Origin: JBQTIQ01 sp052387955
Lineage (GTDB): Bacteria; Actinomycetota; Acidimicrobiia; Acidimicrobiales; JACDCH01
Length of the DNA: 24,656 bases
Direction of reading: 5' to 3'
Assembly: GCA_052387955.1 (NCBI GenBank)
Contig: JBQTIQ010000092.1
Location: 1-24,656, forward strand
Below the pieces are notes generated by a model. That model saw only the letters and a list, made by a program, of their open reading frames with translations. It made no database searches and was not told the DNA's origin. Every line of letters begins with the position of its first letter. Position 1 is the first letter of the stretch. Of the stretch, positions 7,913 to 15,185 are shown one piece after another. The translations under genes and the position numbers were made by a program.

Positions 7913-8278
7913 TCAGCCGGTGGCGGCCCTCGGTGCCGGCTGGTCCGACCCTTGGTGGCCGAAGTCGAAGAGGTCGAGGAGCCCGGCTGACAGGAGCGCC
8001 GCCCATGCCGCCGGCGGTGCGTTGACCAGCGTGATCGTCCCGCCCAGCCGTTGCGATCGACCATGCGCTTCGACCAGGACGGACACGCCGGTGGAACCGA
8101 TGACTTGCACCCCGCCCAAGTCGACGACGAGCGACGAGTTGCCTTGGCCGTCGATGAGATCGGCGAAGCCCCGGCGCAGGGCGGGCGCCGCCTCTATGTC
8201 GAGCTCGCCTCGCACCGCCACCACCACGGCACCGTCCCGCCGCCCGTAGGTCACACCCCAGCGGGCCGGACCGGTCAC
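7913..8278 (-). CDS. STAS-domain anti-sigma factor antagonist
   Basis: The 121-residue single-domain protein has the STAS fold: VVVAVRGELDIEAAPALRR, then NSSLVVDLGGVQVIGSTGVSVLVEAHG, then LGGTITLVNAPPAAWAAL. In this family the Ser of the (D/G)STG motif (Ser62 here) is phosphorylated by a partner anti-sigma kinase, and the unphosphorylated form releases a sigma factor. Here Gly precedes the Ser where Asp is common. The GTG at 8278 is the start; an acceptable GAGG lies upstream. No kinase or sigma gene is adjacent, so the partner must be elsewhere. The C-terminal ~20 residues (GHQGSDQPAPRAATG) look disordered. Confidence 0.85.
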   Translation of the reverse strand: MTGPARWGVTYGRRDGAVVVAVRGELDIEAAPALRRGFADLIDGQGNSSLVVDLGGVQVIGSTGVSVLVEAHGRSQRLGGTITLVNAPPAAWAALLSAGLLDLFDFGHQGSDQPAPRAATG

Positions 8279-8697
8279 GGTGCCTCACACCCGCTCGCCG
8301 CGCGCCATCGGCGCCTCCACGCTGCGAACAGCGCTGACGACCGGGCGGCAACCCAATTTGTCCTCGATACGAACATAACGGCACCGCCACTTATCCATCG
8401 ATTGTCGACGAGTGACTATTGACCCTATTACTCATCACCCGCTACCGCAAGATGCACAGTGGTACGCAAACTATCTATTGCAGGATGAACACCAAGACCA
8501 GAGCATTTGGCCCAATTCGGACGTTCTCCGGCATTCTGGCCGCGAGGGCATCGCACCCTCGACCGGGGCCGGCGGGCGCCGGGACGTCACGGAGCGAACC
8601 GCGATCAGGGGTCCCGCGGGCGCCGGGGTGCGGTGTGAAACATGCCCGGGCCTGGCAGACTACCGGGGTCCGCGACCGGCCTTCGGAGGTACGGTAG
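8279..8697. other. Divergent intergenic region with a low-GC patch
   Basis: The 419-base gap between the STAS and CarD starts is compositionally odd. Counting bases gives 29 G+C in 60 at both 8401-8460 and 8461-8520, against the GC-rich surroundings. A GTG-started frame from 8412 encodes a short hydrophilic peptide, but it runs on into GC-rich sequence and I do not call it. TTGTCG (8402-8407), then 17 bases, then CTATTA (8425-8430) is a possible sigma-70 promoter about 270 bases from the carD start. No RNA gene is recognised. Confidence 0.4.
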
Positions 8698-9228
8698 GTG
8701 TTCAAGGTCGGTAGCAAGGTCATCTACCCCGGGCTCGGTGTTGCCGAGATCACCGGTCGGGAGTCGCGCACCGTCGACGGCGAGGAGCTCGCCTGTCTGG
8801 TGCTGTCGGTCCCCGAGCGGGGCTGGGGGACGTCCGGTGCGTTGAAGGTGTCGGTGCCCGAAAGCCGGGCCGAGGAGCTCGGCGTCCGTCACGCCATTTC
8901 CGAGGAGGACGCCGCCGACGTACTCGACATGCTGGCAGTCGCCGAGGTGCGCATGCCGGCGAACTGGTCCCGCCGGTTCAAGAACCACCAGGAGAAATTG
9001 CGTTCGGGCGACGTTTTCGACTGCGCCGAAGTCGTGCGCAACCTCGCTTTCCGTGACCGCGACGGCCGCCTGTCGGCGGCCGAGCAGGCCATGTATGCCC
9101 GGGCCCGGCTGCTGCTGGTCTCTGAGCTGGCCGTGTCGTGGAGCGTCGACGACGAAGCCGCCGGGGCCAGGGTCGACGAGGCTCTCGGCTTCAACGCCGC
9201 CGAGGGCGTACCCGCCGCCGGGGCCTGA
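8698..9228 (+). CDS. carD: CarD-family transcriptional regulator
   Basis: This 176-residue protein looks like actinobacterial CarD, which binds the RNA polymerase beta subunit and stabilises the open promoter complex, classically at rRNA promoters. The N-terminal RNA-polymerase interaction domain runs about 1-60 (MFKVGSKVIYPGLGVAEITG). The C-terminal helical DNA-binding domain contains NWSRRFKNHQEKLRSGDV, with Trp90 matching the wedge Trp described for the mycobacterial protein. AAEQAMYARARLLLVSELA is also recognisable. The loop PERGWGTSGALKVSVPE at about 39-55 is longer than I recall in the mycobacterial protein. GTG 8698 has GGAGG at 8685-8689, eight bases away. It could be a paralogue of another carD in the genome. 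Confidence 0.88.
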   Translation: MFKVGSKVIYPGLGVAEITGRESRTVDGEELACLVLSVPERGWGTSGALKVSVPESRAEELGVRHAISEEDAADVLDMLAVAEVRMPANWSRRFKNHQEKLRSGDVFDCAEVVRNLAFRDRDGRLSAAEQAMYARARLLLVSELAVSWSVDDEAAGARVDEALGFNAAEGVPAAGA

Positions 9229-9250
9229 CCGCGGCCAGGGATTCCCTCCA

Positions 9251-9306
9251 GTGGGGCTGCGCCCCACACCCCATCACCACCGGGCGAGCTGGCGGTGGCC
9301 CCGTGG
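9251..9306 (-). repeat. Dispersed repeat, copy C, at a convergent junction
   Basis: Bases 9251-9267 form a hairpin of GTGGGGC and GCCCCAC around TGC, followed at 9269-9306 by a segment matching copy B's 38-base core at 28 of 38 positions. It sits between carD and the CoA-transferase stop, where it could also act as a terminator for either gene. Confidence 0.6.
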
Positions 9307-9322
9307 GCCTGAAGCGCTCGCT

Positions 9323-10132
9323 TCAGGGCGCCCGCAGCACGTTCTGGTCGATCCATTCCCGGAACCGGTCCCGATCGCGGCTGACCGCATCCCACTGCGC
9401 GTAGAAGGCGTTGTCGCGCTGGGAGAACCCGGCGGCGTAGGACGGGTGCGCCCCACCAGGCACCTCGGCCACCGCCGTCACCACCCACGAGGGCAACACG
9501 ATGCCCCCCGGCCGCAGGTCGATGCGCTCGACCACCTCCTCCACCGTTACCAGCGACCGCGACGCCGCCAGCACCACCTCTTTCTGCGCTCCGGTGATGC
9601 CCCAGATGTGCACGTTGCCCTGACGGTCGGCCTGCTGGGCGTGGATGACGGCCACGTCGGGATGCAGCGCCGGCATTGCCGCCAACACCTCGCCGGTGAA
9701 CGGGCATTCGACGGTGCGGACCACCGGGTTCTCGTCCATCAGACCCGTGCCCAGGTAGCCCCGCAGCACCCCGAAGGGCAGCCCCGAGGCGGCGGCGACA
9801 TAGCGGGCGATGAGCCCGGCATGGCTGTGTTCCTCGATCTCGAGAGACCGCGGCCAGTCGCGCTCGACGGCATCGCGAAAGCGGTGCAGCGAACCGACCC
9901 CGGGGTTGCCCCCCCAGGCGAAGACCAGCTTGCGCACGCAGCCGGCGCCGATCAACTGGTCGGACAGGACATCGGGCGTGAGCTTCACGAGCGTCAGGTC
10001 GCGGCGCTGCTGGCGGATGATCTCGTGGCCGGCGGCGTGGGGGATCAGGTGGGTGAAGCCCTCGGCGACGACGCAGTCGCCGTCGTGCACCAGTTCGGCT
10101 ACGGCCTCGGCCAGGGTCAAGAGTCGGGCCAC
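9323..10132 (-). CDS. CoA-transferase alpha subunit (family I, GctA-like), orphan
   Basis: The 269-residue product resembles subunit A of family I CoA-transferases (3-oxoacid or glutaconate type). These move CoA from an acyl-CoA to a free acid, acting with a beta subunit that holds the catalytic Glu. Visible features include VVAEGFTHLIPHAAGHEII, RDLTLVKLTPDVLSDQLIG, AWGGNPGVGSLHRFRDAVE, the metabolite-binding region PALHPDVAVIHAQQADRQGN, and VTAVAEVPGGAHPSYAAGFS near the end. No beta subunit gene follows: the downstream gene is carD on the other strand. A role on 3-oxoadipate from the hydroxyquinol route is only an inference. The GTG start at 10132 is chosen because no better codon lies upstream in frame, though the GGAGG is 12 bases away. 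Confidence 0.82.
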   Translation of the reverse strand: MARLLTLAEAVAELVHDGDCVVAEGFTHLIPHAAGHEIIRQQRRDLTLVKLTPDVLSDQLIGAGCVRKLVFAWGGNPGVGSLHRFRDAVERDWPRSLEIEEHSHAGLIARYVAAASGLPFGVLRGYLGTGLMDENPVVRTVECPFTGEVLAAMPALHPDVAVIHAQQADRQGNVHIWGITGAQKEVVLAASRSLVTVEEVVERIDLRPGGIVLPSWVVTAVAEVPGGAHPSYAAGFSQRDNAFYAQWDAVSRDRDRFREWIDQNVLRAP

Positions 10133-10232
10133 GGGTTCGTCTCGCCTCCGTCGGGTTCGGTGCCCGCGCCGGCGGGCGGCCGACGTTAGCCAGCGCGCCG
10201 CGCCCGGCGCCGGCCGACGCCCCACCGAGGCC

Positions 10233-10247
10233 GGAGCCTGCGGCTCC
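10233..10247. other. Hairpin upstream of the CoA-transferase start
   Basis: GGAGCC (10233-10238) pairs with GGCTCC (10242-10247) around TGC, in the 182-base gap between menC and the CoA-transferase. The loop TGC is the same as in repeat copies B and C, but the flanks do not match well, so I do not assign it to that repeat. It could be a menC terminator. Confidence 0.35.
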
Positions 10248-10314
10248 TGGCCGCCGCCGCTCGACCTTTCGAGGGGGCCCGCGGCGGCGTGTCGGCGCGG
10301 ACAAGGTCCGCCCG

Positions 10315-11430
10315 TCAGCGACGGACGAGCTCGACCGATTCGGTCACCTCGTCGAGGACCTCGGTCAACGGGACGACACCGATGCCAGGCCCCGACGGCA
10401 CCTCGAGGCAGCCGTCGATCAGCTCGAAGGGCTCGGTGATGTCCCGGTGGAAGTAGCGCCGGCTGGCCGACAGATCGCCTGGGAACATGCAGCCAGGCAG
10501 GGCTGCCACCGCCAGGTTGGCGGCACGACCGATGCCGGTCTCCAGCATCCCGCCACACCATGCCGGTACCCCGGCGTCGACGCAGACGTCGTGCACCCGG
10601 AGGGCTTCGAGCAGCCCGCCGACGCGGCCCGGTTTGATGTTGATCACCGCCGCCGCGCCCATGAGGATCGCTCGGCGGGCGGCGGCAGCCGATGCGATCG
10701 ACTCGTCGAGGCAGATCGGCGTCGCCAGGCGGGCGGCCAGCGCGGCAAGACCGGCCAGGTCGTCGGCCGGGAACGGCTGTTCGATCATGGCCAGGCCGAA
10801 GCGGTCGAGACCGGCGAGGTGCTCGGCGTCGGCGAGGCCGTAGGCCCCGTTGGCGTCGACCTGCAGGGCCAGCTCGGGCCCGAACTGCCGGCGTACCGCG
10901 CCCACCGGTTCGACGTCCCATCCCGGCTCGATCTTGAGCTTGACCCGTTGGTAGCCCTCGTCCACGTAGCCTCCGACCTCGGCCACCAGGGCGCCGATCG
11001 ATGGGGCCAGACCGACGGCGACCCCCACCGGTACCCGCGCCCGCTGCGCTCCGAGACGGTCGGCCAGCGACCGGCCCTCAGCTCGGAGCTCGGCGTCCAG
11101 GACTGCCGTCTCGAGAGCGGCCTTGGCCATGGGATGACCCCGCACCGGGGCCAGCGCCTGGGCCACCCCATCGGCGCCGACGACGTCCGCCTCGAGGAGG
11201 AGCGGTACGAGATAGTCACGCAGCACGGCGGCCGCCCCGGCCGAGTACTCCGACGTGTACAGGGGGTCGTTGGTGGCCACGCATTCGCCCCAGCCGTCGC
11301 TGTCCGCGCCCAGCGCCCGGACCAGCACCACGTCGCGGTGGTCCTGCACCCCCCACGGGGCGCGGAACGGTCGGGCCAACGGCACCCGGGCCCGGCGCAG
11401 CTCACAGGCGGCGATGCCGGCGACGGCCAT
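10315..11430 (-). CDS. menC: o-Succinylbenzoate synthase (menaquinone pathway)
   Basis: The 371-residue enolase-superfamily enzyme dehydrates SHCHC to o-succinylbenzoate. The catalytic apparatus is visible: Lys164 and Lys166 (RVKLKIEPG), metal ligands Asp192 (QVDANGAY), Glu217 (MIEQPF) and Asp242 (CLDES), and Lys266 (NIKPGRVGG). WCGGMLETGIGRA follows. The spacing matches the OSBS/N-acylamino-acid racemase branch to within a few residues. That branch can racemise N-acyl amino acids too, so the in vivo substrate is not certain. MenB upstream on the same strand favours the menaquinone role. The start ATG at 11430 overlaps the TGA of the upstream gene (TGATG), suggesting translational coupling. 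Confidence 0.88.
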   Translation of the reverse strand: MAVAGIAACELRRARVPLARPFRAPWGVQDHRDVVLVRALGADSDGWGECVATNDPLYTSEYSAGAAAVLRDYLVPLLLEADVVGADGVAQALAPVRGHPMAKAALETAVLDAELRAEGRSLADRLGAQRARVPVGVAVGLAPSIGALVAEVGGYVDEGYQRVKLKIEPGWDVEPVGAVRRQFGPELALQVDANGAYGLADAEHLAGLDRFGLAMIEQPFPADDLAGLAALAARLATPICLDESIASAAAARRAILMGAAAVINIKPGRVGGLLEALRVHDVCVDAGVPAWCGGMLETGIGRAANLAVAALPGCMFPGDLSASRRYFHRDITEPFELIDGCLEVPSGPGIGVVPLTEVLDEVTESVELVRR

Positions 11431-13214
11431 CAGTTGTCGATGGCACCGTCCTGGCCGGGGGCGGCGACCGGCGTGACCGTGTCGACCTTCCAGCCCTCGC
11501 GGTTGCGGACCAGGGACATGTCGAGGTAGGTGGTGCTCGCCCGAGGGGCCGCATCCCCGCTCGTGAGCTCGGCGTCGACGATGACGACGGCTCGAGCCTC
11601 GGAGTCGGTGACCGTACCCAGGAACACGTCGCGCAGGGTGGCCGTCGAGGTCGCCTCCAGGTCGGCGGCGACCGATCCGAGGCCGCCGGCGAAGGACTCG
11701 TCGTACTCGCTGCCGAAGCGGCCCGTGGCGTTGGCCAGCACGCGGTCCTTGGCCGACTGCAGATCGTTGAAGTCGTAGGACAGCAACGCCACACCGAACT
11801 CGCCGGCCACGCCGGTGACGTCCCGGCGCAGGCCCTGCTCGGCCTCGGCCGCGGCGACCACGTCGACCTGGGCGCTGAGCTCGTCGGCTCGGGCCGACTC
11901 GTCATCGGCGCGCTTCCATTGCCATGCGGCGATGGCGAGGGCAAGGACGGCGACGACCGCGGCGACCAGACCGGCCGGGCTGAGCGACGGGCGGGCCGGC
12001 GCTTCGGGCCCCCGGGGCTCCGGCGCTGACCGGATGGTCGAAGTGGCCGACGGAAGGATCACCGCTGGGCGGCGGATGTCGGGCGGCGGAGGCGGCGGCC
12101 GACGGGGACGAGGGACCGCGGCCGGCCACGCCGCCGGCGGCGAGGCTTGCTCCTCGGGCTTCACCGCAGGGGCGGACGGGTCGCGATGGGCGGCGTCGGT
12201 GCCGTCGTCGTCGGTGCCGTCGTCGTCGTCGGTGCCGTCGTCGTCGGTGCCGCCGTCCTCGTCGGTGCTGTCGTCGTCGGCGCCGTCGTCCTCGGCCCAG
12301 TCGGCCGCGTCGTCGTCGTCGAAGTCGTCCGAGCCGGCATCGGGACCGGGCGCCGGCGTGGTACCGCCGGTCCCGGCTCGAGGGCCGCCGGGCCGGGACC
12401 AGGCGGCGGGCTCGATGTCGGCGTCCTCGACCGGGCCGATCGCAAGGCCCGCACCCGAGGTGCTCGTCGGTGCTTCGACGAACGCTTCGACCTCGTCGTC
12501 CGTCTGAGCCGTACCGATCACCGCATCGAGATCCTCGTCGTCGTCCTCGCCGTAGGGGTCGGCGATGGCATCACCCTCGTCGTCGTTCCCGTCGTCGGCG
12601 TCGGCCGTCGCACCGCGGTCGTCGCCTGCGGGGGAGACGCCGCCCGAGGGCACGGTGGCGTCGTCGTCCTCGTGGACATCGACGTCGTCGTGGCCGGCGG
12701 CGACACCCGTCCTCCCCTCAGCCGAGGCAGGGACCTCGGCTTCTTCACGGTCGAACTCGTGGTCGTCGGCGCGCCATTCGTCCCCGTCGTCGCCTTCCTC
12801 GTCGTCCTCGAGGTCGGTGCCCGGCCCCGCGCCGAGGTCGTCGACATCGCCAGGCGCTTCATCGTCGGAGTAGCCGCCCTCGGCGGTGAGCTCCGGCTCC
12901 TCTTCCTCTCCGTCTCCTTCGGGCATCTCGATACCGGCCGGTCCGCCGACGATCGTGGCCGGCCCAGCCCATCCGGCCTGTTCGGCCGCGGCCTCGCGGT
13001 GGTCGTCGTGCTGCTTCGCCGCCGCCTCTTCCGGTTCGTCCCAGGGCGGGGGTTCGTCGACCCAGCTCGGGCCCGCGCTCGGCTCGTCCTCGTCGGCGAG
13101 CGCACCATGGTCGATCCCGGGAGGCGCCGGCGCCCCATCGGCGGCGTGCGAGCCGGCGACCACCGGCGCGGAGATGACCTGCTCATCGGCTTCGTCGCGG
13201 CCGCGAACGGTCAT
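11430..13214 (-). CDS. Mce-associated membrane protein with a long acidic disordered tail
   Basis: The 594-residue protein has a long N-terminal region (~1-405) of extreme Asp/Glu content, then a Pro-rich stretch (VPRPRRPPPPPPDIRRP), one transmembrane helix (LSPAGLVAAVVAVLALAIAAWQW, about 410-433) and a 161-residue C-terminal domain. That domain resembles Mce-associated membrane proteins (FNDLQSAKDRVLANATGRFG; a beta-rich SEARAVVIVDAEL; GWKVDTVTPV) and presumably lies outside the membrane with the acidic tail in the cytoplasm. Mce-associated proteins accompany lipid-importing Mce transporters; none is encoded here. The long acidic part carries a 12/15-base GTC-rich tandem repeat at about 12195-12295, encoding D-D-G-T-D units. 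ATG 13214 is chosen; upstream frame is Arg-rich and unlikely. Its position between menB and menC is unexplained. Confidence 0.75.
   Translation of the reverse strand: MTVRGRDEADEQVISAPVVAGSHAADGAPAPPGIDHGALADEDEPSAGPSWVDEPPPWDEPEEAAAKQHDDHREAAAEQAGWAGPATIVGGPAGIEMPEGDGEEEEPELTAEGGYSDDEAPGDVDDLGAGPGTDLEDDEEGDDGDEWRADDHEFDREEAEVPASAEGRTGVAAGHDDVDVHEDDDATVPSGGVSPAGDDRGATADADDGNDDEGDAIADPYGEDDDEDLDAVIGTAQTDDEVEAFVEAPTSTSGAGLAIGPVEDADIEPAAWSRPGGPRAGTGGTTPAPGPDAGSDDFDDDDAADWAEDDGADDDSTDEDGGTDDDGTDDDDGTDDDGTDAAHRDPSAPAVKPEEQASPPAAWPAAVPRPRRPPPPPPDIRRPAVILPSATSTIRSAPEPRGPEAPARPSLSPAGLVAAVVAVLALAIAAWQWKRADDESARADELSAQVDVVAAAEAEQGLRRDVTGVAGEFGVALLSYDFNDLQSAKDRVLANATGRFGSEYDESFAGGLGSVAADLEATSTATLRDVFLGTVTDSEARAVVIVDAELTSGDAAPRASTTYLDMSLVRNREGWKVDTVTPVAAPGQDGAIDN
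12195..12295 (-). repeat. GTC-rich tandem repeat within the acidic tail
   Basis: Units of GTCGTCGTCGGTGCC and shorter variants recur on the plus strand. On the minus strand they encode repeated DDGTD/DDDGTDD peptide. Such trinucleotide-type repeats can change length by slippage in steps of three, so the tail length may vary between strains. Confidence 0.75.
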
Positions 13215-13462
13215 CGTCGACCCCGTCGGTGCCCGGGCTGGCCCCCTCCGACCGGGCGATGACCCGCGCCTCGCCATCCTCCCGCGGCGACGGCCACACC
13301 GTCTCGCCTCTCCGGCTCGCTCACTGGTCCTCCCACTGCGCGTCGGGTCCCGGGACAGCATCCACGATCATTGCCTCTTCCTGTCGTCGCTCGCGGCCCC
13401 GTTCTCCAGGCAACCAGCTGGATATTTTCGTCCTGGGCCAATCGCCGCGGCGCGACTGGTCG

Positions 13463-14362
13463 TCAGAAGTACCAGGGGTACGGCGACCAGTCGGCCGGGC
13501 GACGCTCGAGGAACGAGTCGCGACCTTCCCGCGCCTCGTCGGTCATGTAGGCCAGCCGGGTCGCCTCGCCGGCAAAGAGCTGCTGGCCGACGAGGCCGTC
13601 GTCGATGGCGTTGAAGGCGTACTTGAGCATGCGCTGCGACGTCGGGCTCTTGGCGTTGACGAGCTCCGCCAGCCCGAGCGCCACCCGTTCGAGCTCGGCG
13701 TGGGGCACGACCCGGTTCACGGTCCCCATCCGTAGGCCGTCGGCGGCGGAGTACTCCTGGCCCAGGAAGAAGATCTCGCGGGCGAACTTCTGGCCGACCT
13801 GGCGAGCGAGGTAGGCCGAGCCGAACCCGCCGTCGAAGCTGGCGACGTCGGCGTCGGTCTGCTTGAACCGGGCGTGCTCGGCGCTGGCGACCGTGAGGTC
13901 GCACACCACGTGCAGGCTGTGCCCGCCGCCGGCCGCCCACCCCGGCACCACACAGATCACCACCTTGGGCATGAACCGGATCAACCGCTGGACCTCGAGG
14001 ATGTGCAGCCGGCCGGACCGGGCCGGGTCGATGGCCACCGCCGTTTCGCCCTCGGCGTAGCGGTACCCGTCACGTCCCCGGACGCGCTGGTCGCCGCCCG
14101 AGCAGAAGGCCCAGCCGCCGTCCTTGGCGGAGGGGCCGTTCCCGGTGAGCAGCACGCAGCCGACGTCGGGGCTCTGACGGGCGTGGTCGAGGGCGGCGAA
14201 GAGCTCGTCGACCGTCGCCGGCCGGAAGGCGTTGCGCACCTCGGGCCGGTTGAACGCCACCCGTACCGTCCCCTGGTCGACGGCCCGGTGGTAGGTGATG
14301 TCGGCGAGGTCCTCGAAGCCGGGGACGGGACGCCACGCCCGCGGGTCGAACAGCTCGGACAC
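13463..14362 (-). CDS. menB: 1,4-Dihydroxy-2-naphthoyl-CoA synthase
   Basis: The 299-residue crotonase-family enzyme closes the naphthoate ring in menaquinone synthesis. It carries RPEVRNAFRPATVDELFAAL, the oxyanion-hole region FCSGGDQRVRGRDGYRY, and PGWAAGGGHSLHVVCDLTVA. SFDGGFGSAYLARQVGQKFA and LVGQQLFAGEATRLAYMTDE closely follow the mycobacterial enzyme as I remember it. The C-terminus ends ADWSPYPWYF, as expected. Two starts compete. GTG 14377 is five codons upstream, but GTG 14362 has AGGAG six bases before it, so I chose 14362. The gap to the next gene on the same strand is about 250 bases, so co-transcription is uncertain. Confidence 0.95.
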   Translation of the reverse strand: MSELFDPRAWRPVPGFEDLADITYHRAVDQGTVRVAFNRPEVRNAFRPATVDELFAALDHARQSPDVGCVLLTGNGPSAKDGGWAFCSGGDQRVRGRDGYRYAEGETAVAIDPARSGRLHILEVQRLIRFMPKVVICVVPGWAAGGGHSLHVVCDLTVASAEHARFKQTDADVASFDGGFGSAYLARQVGQKFAREIFFLGQEYSAADGLRMGTVNRVVPHAELERVALGLAELVNAKSPTSQRMLKYAFNAIDDGLVGQQLFAGEATRLAYMTDEAREGRDSFLERRPADWSPYPWYF

Positions 14363-14454
14363 CCCTTGCTCCTGCACCGGACCCGCACGCTACCCCTAGG
14401 CGGCGGGACGACGGCCCGGCCTCGCCGCACCCGCCGGGGCGCGCCCTCGTCGGC

Positions 14455-15054
14455 TCAGCGAGGGTCGCGCCACATCGGCGTGAGGACGATCGTCCCGTCG
14501 CCGAACAGCAGCGGCTGCCGCTCGACGAAGCCGTGGCGGGCGTAGAACGGGATGTTCCGGGGGTTCGACGACTCCAGGTAGGCCGGGAGGCCTTCGGCGT
14601 CGAGGCGCTCGAGCATGGGCGCCATGAGCGCCGATCCGAACCCCTTCCCCTGGTGCTCCTTGGCCGTGCCGAGAGCGAGCAGGTACCACGACGGCGGGTC
14701 GTGGGGGTGCTCCTTTTCCATCTTGGTCAACGTGGCCAGCACCCGCGGGGTGCGCCGGCCGGCCCAACGGAGCATCCCTGGCAGCAGCCGGAGCTGCTCC
14801 CGGATGGGCATCTTCCACTTGTCCGGTGGGATCCAGCCGGCCGCCGCCGCCCCGTCGGCGGTCATCCAGGTCTCGTCGTGGGGGAGGATCATGCGGGCAT
14901 TGCCGTAGGCGAAGAAGCCCTGCAAGCGCCGGCGGCGGGTGTACGGGTCAGGGAAGAACCACGAGAACAGCGGGTCGTCGTGGAAGGCCGAAGCCATCGT
15001 CGCGGCCAGCAGGTCGTTGTCGGCCGGTGTCGCCTTGCGGAGTTCGGCTGGCAT
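14455..15054 (-). CDS. GNAT-family N-acetyltransferase
   Basis: The 199-residue protein has the GNAT acetyl-CoA site (ALGTAKEHQGKGFGSALM), with Gln/Gly-rich loop motif A, followed by YLESSNPRNIPFYARHGFVE. The N-terminal half is typical (LRKATPADNDLLAATMASAF), with a Trp/Phe-rich segment DDPLFSWFFPDPYTRRRR. Substrate unknown. I start at ATG 15054, giving MPAELRKATP; the eight extra residues of the longer frame look non-native. It diverges from the exporter at 15186, and a GNAT beside a drug-type exporter is often a resistance pairing, which here is only inference. Confidence 0.85.
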   Translation of the reverse strand: MPAELRKATPADNDLLAATMASAFHDDPLFSWFFPDPYTRRRRLQGFFAYGNARMILPHDETWMTADGAAAAGWIPPDKWKMPIREQLRLLPGMLRWAGRRTPRVLATLTKMEKEHPHDPPSWYLLALGTAKEHQGKGFGSALMAPMLERLDAEGLPAYLESSNPRNIPFYARHGFVERQPLLFGDGTIVLTPMWRDPR

Positions 15055-15115
15055 CACCCCACTGTGGCACCAACGCACCCACCGCGCTCTGTGGGCGCCT
15101 CAGTCGAAATGATCC

Positions 15116-15144
15116 TTGTGCTCCGACAAGCGGACGGATTAGAA
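15116..15144 (+). promoter_or_regulatory. Possible promoter for the exporter gene
   Basis: TTGTGC (15116-15121) and TTAGAA (15139-15144) are separated by 17 bases, about 40 bases before the GTG start. CTTGT/ACAAG (15115-15119/15126-15130) and CGGAT/ATCCG (15154-15158/15167-15171) inverted repeats overlap or follow it and could bind a repressor. This is motif matching by eye only. Confidence 0.35.
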
Positions 15145-15185
15145 CTCGCATAACGGATCTGCGCGTATCCGAAAGGGGTTGGGCC

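Noticed and set aside
8412..8714. Plus-strand 100-codon frame in the low-GC patch
   Set aside because: The start looks like protein, but the frame runs through GC-rich sequence and past the CarD start. There is no recognised family or ribosome site. Kept only as a finding.
12147..13262. Long plus-strand frame (371 codons) under the acidic tail
   Set aside because: It is created by the repeated GTC/GTCG bases of the minus-strand Asp-rich tail. The product is a low-complexity Val/Gly string.
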